NCBI RefSeq assembly: GCF_019720915.1
Contig: NZ_JAHKSI010000003.1
Location: forward strand, 62,001-126,000
DNA length: 64,000 bases
Source: Alkalihalobacillus sp. TS-13
Lineage (GTDB): Bacteria > Bacillota > Bacilli > Bacillales > Fictibacillaceae
Direction of reading: 5' to 3'
The notes beneath the pieces were generated by a model. It saw only the letters and a list, made by a program, of their open reading frames with translations. It was not told the origin of the DNA and did not search any database. The position numbers and the translations under genes are program-made. Below are positions 53,431 to 63,105 of this stretch, one piece after another. Each line of letters starts with the position of its first letter. Positions within the stretch are counted from its first letter, which is position 1.

Positions 53431-54873
53431 CTAGTAAGGTCCATATTGGATCACTACAGCAATTCCTACCAAAATTGCACCAATTACAGTCCAGATTAGA
53501 AACAATGGAAAAATAAATTTCAACCATTTCCCGTATGATACTTTTCCTAATGCCAAACAAGCCATTAATGTTCCAGAAAGAGGGGTGATGATATTTGTAA
53601 TTGCGTCCCCTAACTTAAATGTTATAAATGCAACTTGTCTTGTAACATCTAACATATCCACAATTGGTACCATGATTGGCATAACGATTGCAGCTTGCCC
53701 TGTTCCAGAAGTAATGATTGAGTTGAAAAATAAATTAAAGAAGTATAACAATTGCATAGATACAACAGGAGGGAACATATCTAAAGTCGCAGTGGTTCCA
53801 TTGACAACTGTATCTATGACACGTCCATTTTCTAGTAGAATGATGACAGCTCGAGCTAAACCAACAACAAGAGCTCCATATATTACTTGTGTAATACCTT
53901 TCATGAACTCATTTACGAATTGATTCGGGGAAGTCCTTGAAACGATAGCTACAGCAATACCGAGCATAATGAAAATTGCTGAAAGTTCTTTTATATTCCA
54001 TTTTAGATTAAATGCACCATACAAATAGATTCCAAGGAATGTTACAAACAACAAGAGGATTATTTTTTGTTGTGTTGTAAAAATCGTACTTGTTACAGAT
54101 TCCTTATCTTCATAATCAGGATACTGAGAAAGATAGTCAGGTCCCATTAGACTGTTAGCCGGGTTGTGCCGTACTTTTTTGGCATATAAACAGATATAAA
54201 AAATGGTTATAGAGACAAAAATAACAAAAATCACAAGACGAAATAAAACACCTGAAAATAAAGGAAGCTCAGCAATGCTTTGAGCAAAAACGGTTACTAT
54301 TGGATCAAAAACTCCTCCAGCCCAACCAGAATAGGATCCTAAGAAAACCAGTGCAACCCCTACAACAGGATCCAGCTTCAGAGACCGAGCAATTATTATT
54401 CCTATTGGTACAAAAGCAATAACGATGTTGGCTCCGACTCCAAACGTCGAGAGGACAGCAAATATGCTAGAGAAAGTGACAAGTAACAACAAGTAATTGC
54501 CCCTTGTCAATCTAATAAGAGAACCAATTCCTGCTTTAAATGCTCCACTTGATTCAATGAGAGCAAGGGTACCTCCGACTATAAGGATTAGAAATACGAT
54601 GTCAGCTGATGCAGAAAGTCCTTGTACAATGGATAAAAACAAATCCATTATAGACAAAGATTCACTCTTTACGTATTGAAAACTATTTGGGTCTATCTGT
54701 GTAATCCCACCCCTTTCTACTCTCTCATAAGAACCTGAAGGAATAATATAAGAAAGAGCATAAGCGATTAACAGAAAAGAAAATAAAATGACAAAAACAT
54801 CCGGCATAGGGAATTTTTTGTTTTTCTTAGACTCTTGCACGTCGTTCGTTTCGATATTTGATTTCTCTTCCAT
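53431..54873 (-). CDS. YfcC-family carrier (C4-dicarboxylate/amino acid type)
   Basis: 480 residues, about 12 TMs. PMPDVFVILFSFLLIAYALSYIIPSGSY is the usual first TM of the YfcC family (with a long cytosolic N-tail). GVGANIVIAFVPIGI and TSGTGQAAIVMPIMVP repeat are family hairpins. YfcC members move arginine/ornithine, dipeptides or carboxylates; here the neighbours (dipeptidase, SHMT-like) suggest a peptide or hydroxyamino acid. Gap to the SHMT-like gene is 187 bases, to the dipeptidase 26. Confidence 0.85.
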   Translation of the reverse strand: MEEKSNIETNDVQESKKNKKFPMPDVFVILFSFLLIAYALSYIIPSGSYERVERGGITQIDPNSFQYVKSESLSIMDLFLSIVQGLSASADIVFLILIVGGTLALIESSGAFKAGIGSLIRLTRGNYLLLLVTFSSIFAVLSTFGVGANIVIAFVPIGIIIARSLKLDPVVGVALVFLGSYSGWAGGVFDPIVTVFAQSIAELPLFSGVLFRLVIFVIFVSITIFYICLYAKKVRHNPANSLMGPDYLSQYPDYEDKESVTSTIFTTQQKIILLLFVTFLGIYLYGAFNLKWNIKELSAIFIMLGIAVAIVSRTSPNQFVNEFMKGITQVIYGALVVGLARAVIILLENGRVIDTVVNGTTATLDMFPPVVSMQLLYFFNLFFNSIITSGTGQAAIVMPIMVPIVDMLDVTRQVAFITFKLGDAITNIITPLSGTLMACLALGKVSYGKWLKFIFPLFLIWTVIGAILVGIAVVIQYGPY

Positions 54874-54899
54874 TGATACTCGCCCTTTCTAAACAATAG

Positions 54900-56273
54900 T
54901 TATTTATCTGAATATGATTTGGAATACTCACCGAGAGCATGAATTACGTGGCAAGTACACTTAATACCGTTAAAAAAGTAATCTAATTCTAAATTTTCAT
55001 TAGGAGAATGATTTCTTTGATCGAAATTTGCATAAGGCATTATTACAGAAGGAATGCCTAAGATGCTTGTCCAAACATAGTCAGGTAGGGAGCCGCCAAG
55101 ACTCGGTTGGATAATCGGCTTCTTTTCATATGATTGTTGTATTGCTTTAGTTACAACTTTCACTATTTCAATATCTGCAGAAGTCCTAGATGGCTTCATC
55201 GACCCTAAATATTTCACATCGATGCTAGGATCATAGACTTGAACATGTTGAACGATTTTTTTATAGATATCCATAGGATCCTGATCTACTACGAGGCGTA
55301 TATCTAGTCTTACAGTGGCCATAGAAGGTATGATCGTTTTCAAGCCGATACCAGTATGACCACTTTCCAGCCCATTAATATTAAATGTTGGTTCCATGGT
55401 TAACTTGTGGTAATATGACTCTCCATCCATATTTAAACTGGGATAACCAATTTTGTTACCTATATCTTCAACATCAAAAGGTAATAATTTAAGTAATTCT
55501 TTATCCCGTAAAGAGGGAGGACGAATATCTTCATAAAATCCATCAATTAAAACACGACCATCTTTTCCGCGCATTGTATGTAGTAAATCAATTAGCTTCC
55601 AAGCTGGATTGGTTAAAATGTTACCAGTATTCCCTGAGTGGTTATCCCACTCTGCCTCTTTTGCCTTTAATTCGAGAGCAAGCACCCCTCTTACACCTAA
55701 TAAAATAAGCGGGGAACCACTATAATGGGAAGAGCCATCAGCTGTATAAACCAAATCAGCTTTCAATAGGTCTTTATGTTCTTCTACAAAAGCGGCTAAA
55801 TTAACGCTACCTTTCTCCTCTTCTCCTTCAAATACAAATTTAATATTAATAGGTAGATCCCCAAAGGCTTCTATATATGTATTAATACCAAGGAGTTGGG
55901 CCATTAGTTGTCCTTTGTTGTCTCCCGCTCCTCGGCCATATATTCTATTTTCTCTAATAGTGGGTTCAAAAGGGGGGGATTTCCATTCGGTAATTGGGTC
56001 TGGCGGTTGAACATCATAATGGCCGTAAATAAGTAGCGTAAAAAAACTTTTATCCTTTATCCTTTCACCATAAACAACTGGATGACCATCAGTTTTCATT
56101 ATTTGGGTGTTTATCCCCATGGTCTCCATCATTCTCTTGAGCAAATCTGCACACTCAGTAATTCCTTCATCTTGTGTGCTAATACTCCTTTGACGTAGTA
56201 GGGTGAACAATTGTTCTAAGTATTCTTCTCGTTTGTTTAGTATTATTTCATCAATCTCGCTTAGCAGTCTCAA
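54900..56273 (-). CDS. M20-family dipeptidase
   Basis: 457 residues. Zinc aminoacylase fold: LIYGHYDVQPPDP (His/Asp), GRGAGDNKGQL (Asp), FEGEEEKGS (Glu/Glu), and a late His in NHSPNEN. The lid domain is in the middle (about 200-330). Cleaves dipeptides or an N-acyl amino acid in the cytosol. Start TTG at 56273, five bases after GGAGGTGG. Upstream end of the minus-strand catabolic operon. Confidence 0.9.
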   Translation of the reverse strand: MRLLSEIDEIILNKREEYLEQLFTLLRQRSISTQDEGITECADLLKRMMETMGINTQIMKTDGHPVVYGERIKDKSFFTLLIYGHYDVQPPDPITEWKSPPFEPTIRENRIYGRGAGDNKGQLMAQLLGINTYIEAFGDLPINIKFVFEGEEEKGSVNLAAFVEEHKDLLKADLVYTADGSSHYSGSPLILLGVRGVLALELKAKEAEWDNHSGNTGNILTNPAWKLIDLLHTMRGKDGRVLIDGFYEDIRPPSLRDKELLKLLPFDVEDIGNKIGYPSLNMDGESYYHKLTMEPTFNINGLESGHTGIGLKTIIPSMATVRLDIRLVVDQDPMDIYKKIVQHVQVYDPSIDVKYLGSMKPSRTSADIEIVKVVTKAIQQSYEKKPIIQPSLGGSLPDYVWTSILGIPSVIMPYANFDQRNHSPNENLELDYFFNGIKCTCHVIHALGEYSKSYSDK

Positions 56274-56749
56274 ATTGCCACCTCCAAAGAATTCAGTAAG
56301 ATAAGTATTGAATTAAAACATACAGTCGACTGTAGTCTGATTTTTATGATAAAGGGAATAAAATAAAAAAGCAACAGTAATTTTTGAATTATCAGAAAAT
56401 TAAAAGTTACCTTCGCTTAAAAAAGATAGGACTCATGATTCTGACGTTATGTTACACCCACGGAAAAATGTTGGTAGCTGTTCTAGCCTGGAGAATTAAG
56501 CTGCTTATCCTGAATCGAGGCGCGCTGGGGGAATAAAGACATCGCATAAGCTGACAAATTTTAGATCGCGCAGGCATTGGTAAATTGCATACTGGTTATT
56601 CGTATTTTCATACATGTAATAATGATCCATTGGGGGCCCTTTTTTAATTCGAAAACAAAATCCTCTTCCCGTGTTTAGTAAAGATTGGCACAATGGCTAA
56701 TAATAAACAGGCGTATGTGATGACTCTACACTTATAGGGGGGAGTTTAC
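56274..56749. other. Intergenic region between divergent M20 and APC genes
   Basis: 476 bases, holding both promoters. A frame on the minus strand (56505-56627, MDHYYMYENTNNQYAIY..., 41 codons) is possible but has a weak RBS and no recognised relatives. The dyad TACAGTCGACTGTA at about 56321 lies near the M20 start and could be an operator. Nothing else seen. Confidence 0.4.
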
Positions 56750-58132
56750 ATGAAACATCATCACTTGTTTGAACAGTCTGTGCAACATGCGAAGGATAAG
56801 CAACTGAAAAAAGGGAAGGGACTAAGATGGTGGCAGCTTTCCCTTATAGGAATCGGTTCGATCATAGGTGCTGGTTTTTTCCTGGGGACAGGTCTTTCAA
56901 TCAAAATTGCGGGACCATCTATTTTGATTGGTTACTTGATCGCGGGGTTGACCACTTTCTTTGTATTCAGTTCTTTGGCCGAAATGACAGTAAATGACCC
57001 AGAAACAGGCTCTTTTCGGACATATGCAAGGAAAGCATTCGGACATTCTGCAGGGTTTCTCTCAGGGTGGATGTATTGGTTGTCCGGTGTCTTGATCATG
57101 TCCAGTGAAATCGTGGCGCTTTCGACCTTTACACAGTTCTGGTTTCCTCATATCCCATTATGGTTATTTTCGATTATTTACGCGGTGTTGGGCTTTGGAA
57201 TCAATTTGCTCGGAGTGAAAAACTTTGGACAGATCGAGTCTTTATTTGCCATTATTAAATTATCAACGCTCATCATTTTCATCATCTTTGGAACATTGTT
57301 CTTGTTGGATTTCATCAGTCCGAAGGATATCGTCGCCGTAAACCACTCAGGAATCGGTGATCTTTTTCCAAACGGGATCGGTGGGTTATGGTCAGCGATG
57401 ATTTTCATCTTCTTTTCATTCGGGGGGATTGCCGTTGTAGGGATCGCATCATCGGAACTTGAAAGTAAGAAAGATGTTCCAAAGACAGGTGTAGGACTGA
57501 TCATCACCTTGATTTCAATCTACATATTATCCTTATTTTTTGTATTGGAAATGGTGGACTGGACCATCATCAACGAGTCGGAAAGTCCTTTTGTGACAGC
57601 ACTATCGGCATTCCAAATCCCTTATCTGGATACCATCTTTAATGTCATCATCATCAGTGCAGCCTTTTCAACGATGGTAGGAGCCTTGTTTTCGATCAGT
57701 CGTGTCATGGTTTCGCTGGCTAAGGATGGGGATGCACCAAAAATACTGCAAAAGAAAAATAATCGTGGTGTAGCGTTACCGGCCCTGTCATTGACGGCAG
57801 TTGGACTGACGATTTCCATTCTTTTTTCATACCTTTTACCAGGTACGATGTATGAATATGTGACGACTTCTGCAGGTGTCATGCTGATTTTGAACTGGGT
57901 GATCATCCTAGCCTCACAGATTAAACTACATCCTACGTATGCCGATAACCATGGGACATTCAAAGCATTCGGATCTCCATATACTTCCTATATAGGCATT
58001 TTGATTATTTTACTCGCCATTTCAGGCGCCATCGTCCATGTAAGCCAAAGAATCGGCCTGTTTATCAGTATAGGGATGATTTTAGTGATCTTCATTTTTT
58101 CGAAATTCAACACTAGAGAAAAAACGAGATAA
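56750..58132 (+). CDS. APC-family amino acid permease
   Basis: 460 residues, twelve TMs. TM1 has GIGSIIGAGFFLGTG, the unwound amino-group binding site of APC permeases; GLRWWQLSLIG precedes it and YARKAFGHSAGFLSGWMYW follows. Similar to the AapA/GabP/YbxG group. Imports an amino acid with H+. AGGGGGGAG is before the ATG. Confidence 0.92.
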   Translation: MKHHHLFEQSVQHAKDKQLKKGKGLRWWQLSLIGIGSIIGAGFFLGTGLSIKIAGPSILIGYLIAGLTTFFVFSSLAEMTVNDPETGSFRTYARKAFGHSAGFLSGWMYWLSGVLIMSSEIVALSTFTQFWFPHIPLWLFSIIYAVLGFGINLLGVKNFGQIESLFAIIKLSTLIIFIIFGTLFLLDFISPKDIVAVNHSGIGDLFPNGIGGLWSAMIFIFFSFGGIAVVGIASSELESKKDVPKTGVGLIITLISIYILSLFFVLEMVDWTIINESESPFVTALSAFQIPYLDTIFNVIIISAAFSTMVGALFSISRVMVSLAKDGDAPKILQKKNNRGVALPALSLTAVGLTISILFSYLLPGTMYEYVTTSAGVMLILNWVIILASQIKLHPTYADNHGTFKAFGSPYTSYIGILIILLAISGAIVHVSQRIGLFISIGMILVIFIFSKFNTREKTR

Positions 58133-58144
58133 ATACAACTCCAT

Positions 58145-58480
58145 GTGGGGTTACTCTTGCATCCGTCCTTGATACCGACGTGTTTCATAGCGTACATAAA
58201 TAAAACGCAAGTGGCGAATGTTCCACAAGGCTGGTGGCATTATGAAATCGTACTTGATGCATCGACCCCAGAGTTCATTTTAGGCTCGGATATTTTACAC
58301 TTCACTCCTGCGAATATCATGGCGCATTCGTATTGCATGGATGAAAACCAATGGAAACAAGTGACCCGCTCAGTCAAACCGTCCACCTATATCGGTCCAT
58401 ACAAGGATTGCAATCGGCCGCAACAGGGTCAACCACCACAACAATTTGTTCCACAACACCCACCTTATTCACAATATTAA
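58145..58480 (+). pseudogene. C-terminal fragment of a bicupin protein
   Basis: From about codon 20 on, VANVPQGWWHYEIVLD, then GSDILHFTPANIMAHSYCMDENQW and STYIGP look like the end of an oxalate-decarboxylase-like bicupin (motif 2 with the metal His, then the C-terminal tail). The first cupin and the start of the second are missing; the codons before VANVP look random. The tail is Pro/Gln-rich. Truncated by a deletion that fused it to the permease's 3' end. Confidence 0.62.
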
Positions 58481-58553
58481 TTATGTTTATCAAAAATTTC
58501 TCAGCATGTCTCTTTTTCAATTTCGTTCATACACTTATGGTGGAGGCGATTTT

Positions 58554-59714
58554 ATGGACGAGAGAAGAAGGGGCATGGCTGCGATTTTCACGGTGCTGTT
58601 CCTGGTGTCTTTGAGCTTACATATCCAGTATCCGATCTTCACGCCTTATGCGGTTGCGCTTGGGGCGACGAGCTTCTTTGTTAGTATCATGATGAGTATG
58701 TCTTCCTTCGCGAACATGTGCGGGAACTTGATCGCTGGCCCGCTGATCGATTTTTTCGGGAAGAAGAAGTTCATTGTCGTGCCGCTGTTTTTATCGGGCT
58801 TATTGATGATGGCACATGGCGTTGCAGCGAATCCTGACGTGTTATTGGTGTTGCGTTTGTTCAATGGGCTTGTCCTTGCGTTCATGACTCCGGCTTGTTT
58901 TGCGCTGTTGTCCGGCTATGCGAAGAATAGCCATCAACAGGGGAAGTATATGGCGTTCAATGGGTTACTCATGACGATTGCACATATTCTTTCGCCGACG
59001 ATCGGTGGGTATCTGGTTGAAATAGTCAATTATCAGGGTACCTATTTCCTTATTGGTGGATGTATTCTCATTACAGCGATCATCGCACTGTTGTACGTTA
59101 GGGAATTCGAACCGATCATCGTTCATAAGAAAGAGCAGGCTGACAGCGGTGGGCTGAAGCTGGATCGGCATCTGTTGATGATCTATTTCGTCGCTTTCTC
59201 GTTGATGTACGCGCAAGGAACACTCGGGTATGAGCTACCGTTTTTGGTAGTGGAAAAAGGGATGTCGACAAGTGATGCCGGGAAGCTGTTCAGCTATATC
59301 GGGGTCGGTACGCTCGTCATCGTCTGTATGACGTGGATCAACCGGATTTCCGCGTTGTTGCGCACGGGGGTTGGCATGCTTGTGTTGGCTGCGTGTTTTT
59401 ACCAGATGGTGGTACCATTCACTCCACTTAGCCTCGGGCAGCTGTTGTTCGTCCTTGGAATCGGTTTGGGGATACTGTTCCCGGCCATCACAACCTTGAT
59501 TACGGAGAAAATCGATAAAACTAAACATGGCACCGCCTTTGGCATACTGTCTGCGGTTTTCTCATTAGGAATTATCGCAAGTTCACTTACAGCCGGTGCA
59601 GTTCGGGATTTTATTTCACCTTACTTCATCGCGTTTATCGTGGTTGCGCTGGCCATTACGGTTATCGGGTGGCAGGGACTCGGCTATAAAGATAAATCGG
59701 TTGTTTCGAATTAA
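58554..59714 (+). CDS. MFS transporter
   Basis: 386 residues, twelve TMs. Motif A-like GPLIDFFGKKKFIVVP in loop 2-3 and LSGYAKNSHQQGKYMAFNG in the 4-5 region. Exporter of unknown substrate, as in YfkF or sugar-efflux-like proteins. The start is ATG at 58554, seven bases after GGTGGAGG; a longer frame from 58446 overlaps the cupin fragment. Followed by a perfect terminator. Confidence 0.87.
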   Translation: MDERRRGMAAIFTVLFLVSLSLHIQYPIFTPYAVALGATSFFVSIMMSMSSFANMCGNLIAGPLIDFFGKKKFIVVPLFLSGLLMMAHGVAANPDVLLVLRLFNGLVLAFMTPACFALLSGYAKNSHQQGKYMAFNGLLMTIAHILSPTIGGYLVEIVNYQGTYFLIGGCILITAIIALLYVREFEPIIVHKKEQADSGGLKLDRHLLMIYFVAFSLMYAQGTLGYELPFLVVEKGMSTSDAGKLFSYIGVGTLVIVCMTWINRISALLRTGVGMLVLAACFYQMVVPFTPLSLGQLLFVLGIGLGILFPAITTLITEKIDKTKHGTAFGILSAVFSLGIIASSLTAGAVRDFISPYFIAFIVVALAITVIGWQGLGYKDKSVVSN

Positions 59715-59804
59715 GTGTGAAAAAAACTGTATCGTTTTGGGTTCAATTTCAAATTTAATGCCCAAAATGGTATAGGATTCAACACTAAAATTGGCATAAT
59801 AAAT

Positions 59805-59839
59805 GCAAAAAGACTCGTTGAATTGACGAGTCTTTTTGC
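59805..59839. terminator. Perfect bidirectional terminator
   Basis: GCAAAAAGACTCGT pairs perfectly (14 bp) with ACGAGTCTTTTTGC over a seven-base loop, with A- and T-runs. Lies between the convergent MFS and bla genes. Confidence 0.9.
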
Positions 59840-59912
59840 TTGTGCGTCTGGTATGGGAACAAACTCAAGAGTTCAATTTTCAAACGTTTCAAACATTTGT
59901 TACTGTCCCTTC

Positions 59913-60845
59913 CTACTGATGTTTGACTTTAAGGCTATTGATTACTTTCTTTGTTGCCTCAGCGATAAGCTTGTCGTTATAATCAGCATCCTTTTTATCA
60001 CGACTAGAAAGGACAGCAAGAACAATTGGATCTCCTTTCGGTGGCCAAATGATCGCAATGTCATTTCGCGTTCCATATGACCCTGCACCAGACTTATCAG
60101 CTACTTCCCATCCTTCCGGCACCCCAGCCTGAATTAATGTATCACCAGTGGTATTTCTCTTCATCCAATCTATTAAAAGTTCACGTTTCTCAGTTGGGAT
60201 CGCTTCTCCAAGTGTGAACATTTGAAGGCTGGTGGCAAGTGCTCTCGGCGTGCTAGTATCTTGAGTTTCTCCTGGTTTAACTTCGTTTAACTCTGGTTCA
60301 AATCGCTCAGGATTAGTTACATCATCACCAATCTTTCTGAGTGATACTTTAAGCCCGCTAGGCCCACCCAGTTGCTTGAGTATCAGGTTCTGCGCAGTAT
60401 TGTCACTGTATCGAAGAGAGGCATCGCTCAGCTCTTTAAGAGTCATTCCTGTCTCGACATGTTGCTCAGTGATTGGACTATAAGTCACAAGATCATCTTG
60501 GGTATAAGTAATCTTTTGATTAAGGTCTTCTATTGACTTTTGTTGTAACAGGGCTCCTACTGTCAGGGCTTTAAGAGTAGATGTATGTGCAAAACGTTCA
60601 TCTGGTCGATAGGTTAGAGTTTGGTTGGTACCTGTATCCAGTGCAAAGACACCAATTTTAGCATTATATTTATCCTCAAGTTTGGCTAAATCATCTTTAA
60701 TGGCGGTTTCTTTATTTTTTTGAACAGGTTGAGAAGCAGAATATGTGTTACCGGCTGAACAACCTATAAGCATGACAGATGAGAGAAGTACAGGTGCAAT
60801 TTTTTTCAGTTTAAACGTATTAAAAACCGTGAGCCATGATTTCAT
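59913..60845 (-). CDS. bla: Class A beta-lactamase (PenP-like lipoprotein)
   Basis: 310 residues. Lipoprotein signal ending LIGC, then a class A fold: STLK (Ser70 and Lys73), YSDN (Ser130), FEPELNE (Glu166) and DKSGAGSYG (Lys234-Ser-Gly). The last is usually KTG; KSG is a tolerated variant. Very close to B. licheniformis PenP in sequence (TLKALTVGALLQQKSIEDLNQ). Hydrolyses penicillins outside the cell. Divergent from blaR1-blaI with BlaI dyads in the gap: inducible. Confidence 0.96.
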   Translation of the reverse strand: MKSWLTVFNTFKLKKIAPVLLSSVMLIGCSAGNTYSASQPVQKNKETAIKDDLAKLEDKYNAKIGVFALDTGTNQTLTYRPDERFAHTSTLKALTVGALLQQKSIEDLNQKITYTQDDLVTYSPITEQHVETGMTLKELSDASLRYSDNTAQNLILKQLGGPSGLKVSLRKIGDDVTNPERFEPELNEVKPGETQDTSTPRALATSLQMFTLGEAIPTEKRELLIDWMKRNTTGDTLIQAGVPEGWEVADKSGAGSYGTRNDIAIIWPPKGDPIVLAVLSSRDKKDADYNDKLIAEATKKVINSLKVKHQ

Positions 60846-61000
60846 TAAAATCCAACCTCTTTCTGAAAAATTTTATAAAATGCAGCATCTATAGATGGCA
60901 TAGGCAGTGTAGTGAGTGGCACAGATACATGGGAGACAGTCAACTTTTTTAGACAAACGATATAACAAACACTTCTGTTAACCCTCCTTTCGACTACGAG

Positions 61001-61026
61001 TGTAATACAATACTACATTTGTAATC
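61001..61026. promoter_or_regulatory. BlaI operators between bla and blaR1
   Basis: TACA-TT-TGTA (61014-61023) is a perfect dyad of the BlaI/MecI type; TGTAATACA (61001-61009) next to it is a second. The rest of the 400-base gap between the divergent genes has no reading frame of note. Confidence 0.65.
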
Positions 61027-61245
61027 TATTAATGTCAAATTTGTTATCAAGTTTAGATAGAAGAGGACTCTCTTAAAGCCGTTAGTTTGCTCTATAAGGG
61101 TGCTAGCCCGTTTAGTAGTGTTCACAAGGGATTACTAGATTGATTAACGAACAATGGGATGCTAAAATTAGGCATTACAAATTGAGCTTTTTTGTAGTAA
61201 TTAAGGAATCGAGTCCTGAATGAAAGTGAAGACTCGAGGACGAGG

Positions 61246-63030
61246 ATGGGGACGAGTAACATGTTCACTAATTTCGTAGTTAGTTTAATAGTGTCTTCGT
61301 TTACCATTGCAGTCATTATGCTGATCAAGAAAGTCTTCCAAAAACAATTATCAGCGAAATGGCAATACAATCTATGGTTCTTATTGCTGATTGCATTGAC
61401 ACTTCCTTTTATACCGAAGCAGTTGATTGATTTTGGAGATCATTTCATTTCATGGGATGTTACTCAAAGGAATGGAATAGGCCGTACTTCTAATGCCAAT
61501 GGAGACGATGTGTCCAGAAACGTAAATTGGATGCAAGACTTTACGTTATCTGTAGATCGCTCCAGTCCAGAATTACTGAATATCGTTTTAGCCGGAATAT
61601 GGATTGCCGGGATGTTAGTCATGATTGTTCTGACTATACATGCTCTGCTAAAGGTAAAGAATATTAAAAGGACTACAACTGAACTGAAGAATAAAGAAGT
61701 TCGCTGCTTATTCGATCAGTGTAAGCAGCGGCTATTGATATCAAGACATATGGTTGTAGGAGAATCGCCACTTGTCAAAACACCGATGACATTTGGTCTT
61801 TTTAAAACCTATGTCGTGATGCCGGCTCATTTTGACGCATGGCTTTCTATTGATGAAATTAAACACATTTTTTTACATGAATTGAATCACTATAAATATA
61901 AAGATATTGCAACGAATTACCTGACTGTCATTTACCAGATTTTATACTGGTTTAATCCGCTTGTTTGGTTTGCTTTTAAGGAAATGAGATTGGATCGTGA
62001 AATAGCCTGTGATAGTGCTGTTTTAAATACTTTGGATGAGGACCAGTATGCGGAATACGGGAATACGATCATTAACTTTGTGGACAGAGCATCATATCCG
62101 AAAAATTTCCCTTTGACCAATCAGCTGAACGGCTCTAAGGAACAAATAAAAAAACGGATTAAGAAAATCGCATCCTATACGAAGGAATCAAAGCAGTTGA
62201 AGCTGAAGAGTATAGCGATCTTTATGCTTGTGGGAGTATTTGTTGCAAGTCAAATTCCACTTGTTTCTGTCATAGCAGGCGATAAGGAGCGTTACGATTT
62301 TAATAGTGAGCGGGCAGTATATGAGGATCTAAGCGAATATTTTTCAGGTCATGAGGGGAGCTTTGTATTATATGATATGCAAGGTGATCGGTATAGCATT
62401 TATAATGAGAATAAAAGTACTTTAAGAGTTTCTCCGAATTCCACTTACAAGATTTATAGTGCGCTGTTTGGATTGGAGTCTAATGTCATTGCAAGGGGAA
62501 ATTCCAAAATTAAATGGAATGGTCTGCAGTACCCTTATGATTCTTGGAACATGGATCAGAATCTATCTACAGCTATGACAAATTCAGTAACCTGGTACTT
62601 TCAAGAACTGGATAAAAGAATTCAACTTGACAGTATCCAAGCTTATCTAAAAGAAATAGGCTATGGTAATTACGATGTTTCTGGAGGAATCGAACAATAT
62701 TGGTTAGAGTCTTCCTTAAAGATATCTCCAATAGAACAGGTTCAATTACTACGAGCTTTTTATACAAACCAATTTGGATTTAAAGAGAAGAATGTCAGGA
62801 CCGTTAAAGATACGATAAGATTAGAGGAGAAAAATGGTTCGAAACTCTCAGGGAAAACCGGTACAGGCAATATAAATGGCAATAATATTAACGGCTGGTT
62901 TATTGGGTATGTAGAAACTACGGAGAACACTTATTTCTTTGCAACGAATATACAAAATGAAAATAATGCCTACGGAAGTAAGGCGGCAGAAATCACGTTG
63001 TCTATTTTAAGAGATAAAGGGATCTATTAA
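61246..63030 (+). CDS. blaR1: Beta-lactam sensor/signal transducer BlaR1
   Basis: 594 residues. Four N-terminal TMs (about 8-28, 40-58, 108-128, 325-345) hold a gluzincin M56 protease loop, HELNHYKYKD, with the zinc HExxH. The C-terminal extracellular sensor (about 360-594) is class D-like: SPNSTYKIY gives the acylated Ser-x-x-Lys and SGKTGTG the KTG. Beta-lactam acylation triggers inactivation of BlaI. The start may be 61246 or the ATG at 61261. Followed 75 bases later by blaI. Confidence 0.93.
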   Translation: MGTSNMFTNFVVSLIVSSFTIAVIMLIKKVFQKQLSAKWQYNLWFLLLIALTLPFIPKQLIDFGDHFISWDVTQRNGIGRTSNANGDDVSRNVNWMQDFTLSVDRSSPELLNIVLAGIWIAGMLVMIVLTIHALLKVKNIKRTTTELKNKEVRCLFDQCKQRLLISRHMVVGESPLVKTPMTFGLFKTYVVMPAHFDAWLSIDEIKHIFLHELNHYKYKDIATNYLTVIYQILYWFNPLVWFAFKEMRLDREIACDSAVLNTLDEDQYAEYGNTIINFVDRASYPKNFPLTNQLNGSKEQIKKRIKKIASYTKESKQLKLKSIAIFMLVGVFVASQIPLVSVIAGDKERYDFNSERAVYEDLSEYFSGHEGSFVLYDMQGDRYSIYNENKSTLRVSPNSTYKIYSALFGLESNVIARGNSKIKWNGLQYPYDSWNMDQNLSTAMTNSVTWYFQELDKRIQLDSIQAYLKEIGYGNYDVSGGIEQYWLESSLKISPIEQVQLLRAFYTNQFGFKEKNVRTVKDTIRLEEKNGSKLSGKTGTGNINGNNINGWFIGYVETTENTYFFATNIQNENNAYGSKAAEITLSILRDKGIY

Positions 63031-63105
63031 GAATTATGCTTATGACATCTGCTATATGGTGGGGGTTCTACTACGTAAGAAGGCAGAAAAAGGAGGAGGA
63101 TAAGA

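Noticed and set aside
56505-56693. Small minus-strand frame in the gap before the amino acid permease
   Set aside because: Only about 41 codons from the best ATG, weak RBS, no recognised relatives; mentioned only as a possibility.
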